From contig JAGXHZ010000076.1 in assembly GCA_024635855.1 (NCBI GenBank), forward strand, positions 1 to 6,592: DNA of 6,592 nt, read 5' to 3'. Made by a program: the position numbers and the translations under genes. The notes beneath the pieces were generated by a model. That model did not search any database. It was not told the origin of the DNA and worked only from the letters and a program-made list of their open reading frames with translations. Source of the stretch: Sulfuricurvum sp. GTDB lineage: Bacteria; Campylobacterota; Campylobacteria; Campylobacterales; Sulfurimonadaceae. Numbering within the stretch: the stretch's first letter is position 1; each line of letters starts with the position of its first letter. Positions 1 to 3,957 of this stretch are shown piece by piece.

Positions 1-299
1 ATTCGGAGGAGTTTTGTGCGTTATGGTTTTTGGCGAAGCTTGAAACAGGGTCAAAAATGATGTTGCACAGTTTGGATAATACCCATTTTTACAAAATAGC
101 TTTTTGTCGTTTTGACGCAGAAAAAAAGTTGTTGGAAGAATTTTTTTCCGGCGAATCCTTTTTATCCCTGATTGACAATAATTTTGAAAATGCCATACGC
201 TCCTTGAGTAAAGAACTTTGGACGATTGGTCAAGCCGATAAAAACCTTTCTCCGCATATCAAGAAATTAATGAAAAGTAAGAAGTATTGGGAGCACTAA
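1..299 (+). CDS. 3' end of an unrecognised protein (partial, starts before the window)
   Basis: An open frame enters from the left edge (first whole codon at base 3) and stops at TAA 297-299, giving about 98 C-terminal residues. A TTG at base 30 could be read as a start, but the frame is open to the edge and no good ribosome binding site precedes it, so this is most likely the tail of a longer gene. I do not recognise the family. The visible part is soluble, with no membrane segment, and mixes aromatic/hydrophobic stretches (HFYKIAFCRFD) with a helical, lysine-rich end (KKLMKSKKYWEH). It shows no histidine-kinase ATPase motifs (N, G1 or G2 boxes), so it does not look like the missing kinase partner of the downstream response regulator. 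It lies 98 bp upstream of that gene, but a strong promoter sits between them, so co-transcription is not required. Confidence 0.6.
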   Translation, partial: SEEFCALWFLAKLETGSKMMLHSLDNTHFYKIAFCRFDAEKKLLEEFFSGESFLSLIDNNFENAIRSLSKELWTIGQADKNLSPHIKKLMKSKKYWEH

Positions 300-302
300 A
301 CT

Positions 303-344
303 TTGATCTATATCAAATACTATCTCTTAGGCATTTGCTATTAT
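303..344 (+). promoter_or_regulatory. FNR-type class II promoter for the response regulator
   Basis: TTGATCTATATCAA at 303-316 is a perfect FNR-type palindrome, and the symmetry extends to TTTGAT/ATCAAA at 302-317. A -10 hexamer TATTAT follows at 339-344, preceded by TGC (336-338) in the extended -10 manner. A start of transcription near 351 puts the box centre at -41.5, the classical class II activator position. The bases where a -35 would lie (316-321, AATACT) do not match the consensus, which fits dependence on an activator. The predicted leader to the GTG at 398 is about 47 nt. Binding by the Crp/Fnr protein encoded in this window is inferred. Confidence 0.72.
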
Positions 345-397
345 GTTTGAATCTATCTAACTATCAAAATACTCACTAAAAATTAAAAAGGAGTCCT

Positions 398-1147
398 GTG
401 GCATCCATTAAAATACTTATTGTTGAAGATGATGATGTTACAGCGCTCAACTTAACGCTATCGTTGGAGACATTCGGATATGAGGTGGTCTCCGTCGCTA
501 ATGATAAGCAAAGTGCTCAAAAAAAACTAAAAATTTACTATCCCGACATCGTACTCATTGATATAGAATTAAAAGGTCAGAAAGAAGGAATAGAAATAGC
601 GCAGTTTATTCGTACTAAAATGCCGCGCCCTTTTATCTATCTCACTGCCCACTCTGAAAGCAATACACTTATAAATGCCAAGCAGACAGAGCCTTATGGC
701 TATATTGTCAAACCTTTTGAACCACTCAATCTTCACACAACAATTCAAATGGCACTGTATCGTTTCGAAGAAGAGCAAAAAAGATTCGTCAACATCGATG
801 AGCTAAAGCACAACAAAGAGGATCTCGAAAAGCTTCTCTTTGTTAAAAAAAGTTCCGATAAACCTATTGTCGAATTTGGAAAACATTATCGACATGACAT
901 TTCACTTGGAGAGACTTTTTATAAAAATAAAAAGATTTACATGAGTAAAAAAGAGAATGCTTTTATCCGCATATTGGCTATTAATTTTGGACGTACAGTC
1001 GATTTTGAACTAGCCATGACTTATATTTGGGGGCAAGAGTATGCGAGCGTAAACAGTGTACGAACTCTAGTATGGCGTTTACGTAAAAAGCTTTCCGAAG
1101 ATGTCATCAAAAATGCTTCAGGAGTTGGATATTATCTCGAGGAATAG
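398..1147 (+). CDS. Response regulator with receiver and OmpR/PhoB-type winged-helix domains
   Basis: This is a cytoplasmic phosphorylation-controlled transcription factor of 249 residues. Residues about 4-118 form a receiver domain: acidic pocket E10-D13, phospho-acceptor D55 in VLIDIELKG, switch threonine T83 (YLTAH) and conserved K105-P106. A charged linker (about 119-160) leads to a C-terminal winged helix (about 170-249) with the family signatures MSKKEN, SVRTLVWRLRKKL and GVGYYLE. The start is GTG at 398, with AAGGAG at 388-393 four bases upstream; the receiver beta-1 strand begins at residue 4, so no earlier start is needed. No histidine kinase gene is visible in the window, so it appears to be an orphan. 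An FNR-type promoter directly upstream suggests control by a Crp/Fnr activator. It converges with moaA at 11 bp. Its targets are unknown; a role in nitrate or respiratory control is inferred only from the neighbours. Confidence 0.93.
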   Translation: MASIKILIVEDDDVTALNLTLSLETFGYEVVSVANDKQSAQKKLKIYYPDIVLIDIELKGQKEGIEIAQFIRTKMPRPFIYLTAHSESNTLINAKQTEPYGYIVKPFEPLNLHTTIQMALYRFEEEQKRFVNIDELKHNKEDLEKLLFVKKSSDKPIVEFGKHYRHDISLGETFYKNKKIYMSKKENAFIRILAINFGRTVDFELAMTYIWGQEYASVNSVRTLVWRLRKKLSEDVIKNASGVGYYLEE

Positions 1148-1158
1148 ATTGTTGAACA

Positions 1159-2124
1159 TCATCCCCCCGTCCGATAAAATGCACGCGAGGAAATCTCTCC
1201 ATTATCAATTCCCCAGAGATTTTTTTCGGGTTTGTTATCGACCACTTCGGCTAACATTTTATACACCACTTGGGTATCGCCGTTGCGAATTGCTTCTTTG
1301 ATGTTTTTTGCCCCCTCGAAATACAAACACCCGATCAAATCTCCCTCAGCACTCAGACGAAGACGGTCGCAGGTTGCACAAAAATCATGACGATGGGGTT
1401 CAATTGTTCCGAAGCGATAACCCTTAGACGTTTCATACAAATTTGCGGGACCGCTTTTTTCATTTATGATACGAGAAAATGAGTGAGTTTTAGAGAGTTC
1501 TGAGAGTATTTCATAGCTTGTAAGCCCTTTTATCCCATCGGAAGCATGAATGTTTTCCATGTATTCGATGTAACGTATTTGCGCACCGATATTTTGGGCA
1601 TATTCGAACAAAGACCCTATTTCGTGATCGTTGATTCCGCGTAAAATAACGCTGTTAATTTTGACGGATAATCCGGCATCAATTGCAGCATCTATCCCTT
1701 TTAGTACTGATTCAAGAACATCTTTTTGGGCGATATAATGAAGTGTCGCTTTCTCCAGTGAATCAAGAGAAATATTGACACGTTTTAGCCCTGCCCTTTT
1801 GAGCTTTTGGGCCATTGCAGGGAGTAAAAACCCATTGGTCGTAAGCCCGATATCGACTTCGGGTGCATAGGTGTGAATCATGGCAATTAACTCATCGAGA
1901 TTTTCTCGTGTGGTTGGCTCTACGCCTGTAATACGGATTTTACGAATTCCGCTGTCAATACTGATTTTGATAAAGGCAAAAAGCTCTTCGTAGCTAAGGA
2001 GATTCTCTTTTGGTACCCAACTAAAGGGTTTTTCAGCCATACAGTAACGACATCGGAAATTGCATCGTTCGGTGACGGATACACGTAAATAATTTACTTC
2101 ACGGTTAAAACTGTCTATCAACAT
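1159..2124 (-). CDS. moaA: GTP 3',8-cyclase MoaA (molybdenum cofactor biosynthesis)
   Basis: This radical-SAM enzyme converts GTP to (8S)-3',8-cyclo-7,8-dihydroguanosine 5'-triphosphate, the first step of molybdopterin synthesis. The 321 residues match the family length. The SAM [4Fe-4S] cluster motif CxxxCxxC is at C21, C25 and C28 (TERCNFRCRYC). The C-terminal substrate cluster is C249, C252 and C266 (CxxC-x13-C, with RLRLS after the first pair). The protein ends with the characteristic Gly-Gly tail (TGG). Other family signatures are LTTNGFLL, RVNISLDSL and NKPEKN. The oddity is GVEPTTR at residues 67-73 in place of the usual GGEP(L/x)xR: V68 (codon at 1921-1923) replaces a glycine of the SAM-binding motif. 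ATG at 2122-2124 is preceded by AAGAAGG on the minus strand (2133-2139). It is divergent from the Crp/Fnr gene with a shared FNR-type box. Its product supports cofactor supply for NapA. Confidence 0.96.
   Translation of the reverse strand: MLIDSFNREVNYLRVSVTERCNFRCRYCMAEKPFSWVPKENLLSYEELFAFIKISIDSGIRKIRITGVEPTTRENLDELIAMIHTYAPEVDIGLTTNGFLLPAMAQKLKRAGLKRVNISLDSLEKATLHYIAQKDVLESVLKGIDAAIDAGLSVKINSVILRGINDHEIGSLFEYAQNIGAQIRYIEYMENIHASDGIKGLTSYEILSELSKTHSFSRIINEKSGPANLYETSKGYRFGTIEPHRHDFCATCDRLRLSAEGDLIGCLYFEGAKNIKEAIRNGDTQVVYKMLAEVVDNKPEKNLWGIDNGEISSRAFYRTGG
1191..1226 (+). terminator. Possible intrinsic terminator for the response regulator, inside the moaA 3' end
   Basis: AAATCTCT at 1191-1198 and AGAGATTT at 1215-1222 form an 8-bp inverted repeat around a 16-base interval, followed on the plus strand by a run of seven Ts (1220-1226). 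The orientation fits termination of response-regulator transcripts about 45 bp past its stop. The stem has only two G-C pairs and a long loop, so strength is doubtful. The same DNA codes for MoaA residues about 300-312, so the repeat could be a by-product of coding sequence. Confidence 0.38.
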
Positions 2125-2151
2125 TCACTCAACCTTCTTTATTTATGCTTG

Positions 2152-2196
2152 CTTATAGTAGCTTATCCGCAAATGGATGTTCTTGATTTACGTCAA
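2152..2196 (-). promoter_or_regulatory. Putative moaA promoter using the shared FNR-type box
   Basis: Read on the minus strand, the box at 2183-2196 is TTGACGTAAATCAA. A -10-like hexamer TACTAT (2160 down to 2155, 4 of 6 consensus positions) begins exactly 36 bp after the box start, which gives a predicted start near 2148 and a box centre at -41.5. A better hexamer, TATAAG (2157 down to 2152, 5 of 6), would put the box at -44.5 instead. The leader would be about 20-24 nt. Which hexamer is used cannot be decided by eye. Confidence 0.45.
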
Positions 2197-2224
2197 TTCT
2201 AATGAAAGACAACTCTGCTATGAT
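2183..2224 (+). promoter_or_regulatory. FNR-type class II promoter for the Crp/Fnr regulator operon
   Basis: TTGATTTACGTCAA at 2183-2196 keeps the TTGA-N6-TCAA core, with one mismatch in the outer symmetry (T/G). TATGAT at 2219-2224, preceded by TGC (2216-2218), forms an extended -10. The predicted start is near 2231, with the box centre at -41.5 and about 30 nt of leader to the ATG at 2261. The -35 position (2196-2201, ATTCTA) is non-consensus. As the gene driven encodes a Crp/Fnr protein, autoregulation is the simplest inference. Confidence 0.68.
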
Positions 2225-2260
2225 TTAAAATAGATTATTATAAAAGGAAATACTACATTG

Positions 2261-2908
2261 ATGTTGGAACAACTTGATTTTTTTAAAGGATGTGATCCGC
2301 AACAACTATCCCCATTATCCATCAATACAAAAATAAAAAACTATGAAGCATCAGATATCTTAGTCTATGAAGATGATGATATTAATCGTGTTTATTTTCT
2401 CCTTGAGGGGGAAGTGAAATTTTATAAAGTGGATCGATTTGATAATGAAGTTTTTTTGTATACCTTAAAAGATCAAGCATTACTGACCAATATCGGTTCA
2501 CTTGATTGTGATCGTATCAGCTGTTTTAGCAATGTTGAGTTTCTTTCTCACAGCCGTGTGATGTCGTGTGATTTAAAAGCCTTTAATGAGGTTGTCAAAA
2601 ATGACAATACCTTACTGATTCGACTGGTCAATCTCCTCGCGAATCAAAAACAAATGATCGATTGTATGGTAACGATGGGGATGGTGCACGATGTCACTGC
2701 AAAAGTTGCTAAAATGCTGCACGGAAATCTTGATCTTTATAACAGTCTGAAAAAACAAGAAATATCCTATCGTCTTAATATTCAGCCAGCTACCCTTTCA
2801 CGCGTATTGGCTAAATTTATCCGTAAAGGTATTATCATCGAAGAAGATCACAAAACGCTCATCCTCTCACGAGATGAGTTAGCACACTATTTTACGGAGG
2901 GGCTCTAA
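2261..2908 (+). CDS. Crp/Fnr-family transcriptional regulator
   Basis: This is a 215-residue cytoplasmic DNA-binding regulator. Residues about 20-110 resemble the cyclic-nucleotide-type beta-barrel (VYFLLEGEVKFYKVD, 44-58), 115-150 the long dimerisation helix, and 165-192 a Crp-type helix-turn-helix with recognition helix QPATLSRVLAKF (175-186). The FNR recognition helix has E, S and R at the base-contacting positions; S180 and R181 align with the last two but A177 replaces Glu. The FNR N-terminal cysteine cluster is absent: only C11 lies near the N terminus, with C83, C88, C103 and C135 elsewhere, so an FNR-type [4Fe-4S] oxygen sensor is unlikely. The effector is unknown; nitrate, nitrite or NO sensing would suit the context. 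I chose ATG 2261 over the adjacent TTG 2258; AAGGAAA at 2244-2250 serves either. The next gene starts within its stop codon. It is likely the activator of the boxes in this window. Confidence 0.92.
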   Translation: MLEQLDFFKGCDPQQLSPLSINTKIKNYEASDILVYEDDDINRVYFLLEGEVKFYKVDRFDNEVFLYTLKDQALLTNIGSLDCDRISCFSNVEFLSHSRVMSCDLKAFNEVVKNDNTLLIRLVNLLANQKQMIDCMVTMGMVHDVTAKVAKMLHGNLDLYNSLKKQEISYRLNIQPATLSRVLAKFIRKGIIIEEDHKTLILSRDELAHYFTEGL

Positions 2909-3804
2909 TGCAATCCATATCTACTAAAATTCGTTGGATCGTTCTCATTCTCTCAGTTAATCTTATCACGATTATTTTGGTCGATATTTGGCTCAATTCA
3001 TCTCAAAAACTCGATGCCAAAGTGATCAATACCGCCGGAAAACAACGAATGCTCTCACAGCGTACCGTCTTGGAGCTTCATCGTCTGTTGGTGGATGAAG
3101 ATGGAGCTTATGAGCGACTGCAAAGTGCACGAGAAGAATTTGATCGTAATTTTAAACAGCTTAGTGCAACGACGTCAGACTATCATGCATTTAAAAATGA
3201 AAAAATCGATATCACCATGATGGAAGTGCATAGACATTGGAATCGTATGGGAGGACTGATCGATCGTTATTTACAAGGTGATCACAATTTGTACGATCTC
3301 AAAACTATTTATGAGAATGGGGATCAGACACTGACATTGATGGACAAAGCGGTCAATCAATACGAAGAATCAATGATGGAAAAACGAGTGCTGGCGCACC
3401 GTATTCAAATTACCCTTGCCCTCATCTCCTTTGGTATTATCCTCTATATGGCGCGTACAACCTTACAAATACAGCGTAATTTTGAAAAATTCCTAGAACA
3501 TTCAAAAAGTATCAGCGGTGAAGAAAACATGACACAAAGTGGAAATGAACTCGATATTGCCTGCTCCCATATTGAGTACTTTTTACGTAATGTCGAAGAA
3601 GCGCTCCAAAGTGCTACGGATGCGGTCGAAAAGAGCGAAGCAGCAACCGCCAGCCTCATGAGTTCCACTCCTGAAGCCGAAGAACTGCTAGAACAAAGTG
3701 AAGATGTGATGATCCAAGTAAGCGAAGAACTGCACCAAACCTCTCTGCGTCTTAAAAAACTTAAAAATAACCTCCAAAAAGCCAATGAAATACGAAATGC
3801 CTAA
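2908..3804 (+). CDS. NarX/PilJ-type nitrate-sensing membrane protein without an output domain
   Basis: This 298-residue inner-membrane protein has two predicted membrane segments, at about 9-29 and 166-182, enclosing a periplasmic helical domain. Just after the first segment, residues 38-55 (NTAGKQRMLSQR) match the P-box of NarX and the PilJ type IV pili/chemotaxis N-terminal family. R47 and R52 have the same spacing as the two P-box arginines of NarX; one of them (Arg54) contacts nitrate in the known NarX structure. The cytoplasmic part (about 183-298) is acidic and predicted helical or coiled coil, rich in E, S, A and L, and ends in a basic stretch (RLKKLKNNLQKANEIRNA). No histidine-kinase, HATPase, receiver, GGDEF or methyl-accepting core is visible. 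ATG 2908 overlaps the regulator stop in TAATG, which implies translational coupling and a shared function. It may signal by contacting the Crp/Fnr protein or a separate kinase; that is speculation. Confidence 0.85.
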   Translation: MQSISTKIRWIVLILSVNLITIILVDIWLNSSQKLDAKVINTAGKQRMLSQRTVLELHRLLVDEDGAYERLQSAREEFDRNFKQLSATTSDYHAFKNEKIDITMMEVHRHWNRMGGLIDRYLQGDHNLYDLKTIYENGDQTLTLMDKAVNQYEESMMEKRVLAHRIQITLALISFGIILYMARTTLQIQRNFEKFLEHSKSISGEENMTQSGNELDIACSHIEYFLRNVEEALQSATDAVEKSEAATASLMSSTPEAEELLEQSEDVMIQVSEELHQTSLRLKKLKNNLQKANEIRNA

Positions 3805-3816
3805 TCGGCATTTTTT
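3795..3816 (+). terminator. Intrinsic terminator of the regulator-sensor operon
   Basis: AAATGCC (3795-3801) pairs perfectly with GGCATTT (3807-3813) around a five-base loop, and the T-run covers 3811-3816. The TAA stop codon (3802-3804) of the sensor gene lies in the loop, so the terminator is embedded in the end of the coding sequence. It finishes six bases before the napA FNR-type box, separating the regulator operon from nap transcription. The stem is short with three G-C pairs, so some read-through is possible. Confidence 0.75.
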
Positions 3817-3822
3817 AGTTTC

Positions 3823-3864
3823 TTGACCTAAGTCAAAACCTTTTCTTCCCTATTTCTTTATAAT
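3823..3864 (+). promoter_or_regulatory. FNR-type class II promoter for napA
   Basis: TTGACCTAAGTCAA at 3823-3836 is a perfect 5+5 palindrome around four bases. A consensus -10, TATAAT, lies at 3859-3864 and predicts a start near 3871 with the box centre at -41.5. The -35 window (3836-3841, AAACCT) does not resemble TTGACA, as expected for an activator-dependent promoter. The leader to the napA ATG would be about 87 nt, much longer than for the other genes here. Confidence 0.78.
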
Positions 3865-3872
3865 GTTTAAAG

Positions 3873-3932
3873 TGCATGAGTTATTTCATAGCATCAGGAA
3901 AACTTAAGGAGTTCGTCCATTTTGGAGCGAAC
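3873..3932 (+). promoter_or_regulatory. Two bulged hairpins in the napA 5' leader
   Basis: Hairpin 1: TGCATGA (3873-3879) pairs with TCAT-A-GCA (3886-3893), with a bulged A and a six-base loop; it begins within a few bases of the predicted transcript start. Hairpin 2: GTTCGTCC (3911-3918) pairs with GGAGCGAAC (3924-3932), with one bulged G and a five-base loop; its first base is the last base of an AAGGAG (3906-3911). Possible roles are transcript protection or translational control. No known riboswitch class was recognised. Confidence 0.4.
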
Positions 3933-3945
3933 AAGTGATTCCACT

Positions 3946-3952
3946 AAGGGGG
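3946..3952 (+). promoter_or_regulatory. napA ribosome binding site (AAGGGGG)
   Basis: AAGGGGG lies five bases before ATG 3958 and supports that start. A second Shine-Dalgarno-like AAGGAG (3906-3911) precedes an in-frame TTG at 3922, which would add 12 residues before the Met. The ATG is preferred because the twin-arginine signal then begins normally at residues 4-10. Confidence 0.6.
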
Positions 3953-3957
3953 CTTTT

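Noticed and set aside
1091..1100. Small palindrome CTTTCCGAAG followed on the minus strand by a T-run, as a moaA terminator
   Set aside because: The stem is only three base pairs and lies inside the response regulator coding sequence; too weak to call.
1101..1301. Plus-strand open frame bridging the response regulator and moaA ends
   Set aside because: It is out of frame with the regulator and antisense to moaA, with no ribosome binding site or recognisable content.
2258..2260. TTG start for the Crp/Fnr gene, one codon before the ATG
   Set aside because: The ATG at 2261 directly follows and the same ribosome binding site serves it; adding one Met has no family support. The TTG cannot be fully excluded because its spacing is slightly better.
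3444..3785. 113-codon minus-strand open frame opposite the sensor gene
   Set aside because: It is antisense to a well-supported coding region, has a biased Ser/Leu/Arg composition typical of a mirrored coiled-coil gene, and has no convincing ribosome binding site.
3873..3932. Two tandem stem-loops resembling the target of an ANTAR antiterminator (as in NasR nitrate control)
   Set aside because: The ANTAR motif needs two hexanucleotide loops with conserved A at position 1 and G at position 4. Here loop 1 is GTTATT and loop 2 has five bases, no terminator follows, and the local response regulator has a winged helix rather than an ANTAR domain.
3865..3957. A molybdenum-cofactor (Moco) riboswitch upstream of napA
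   Set aside because: The leader is too short for that larger multi-helix motif, and neither hairpin resembles its core.
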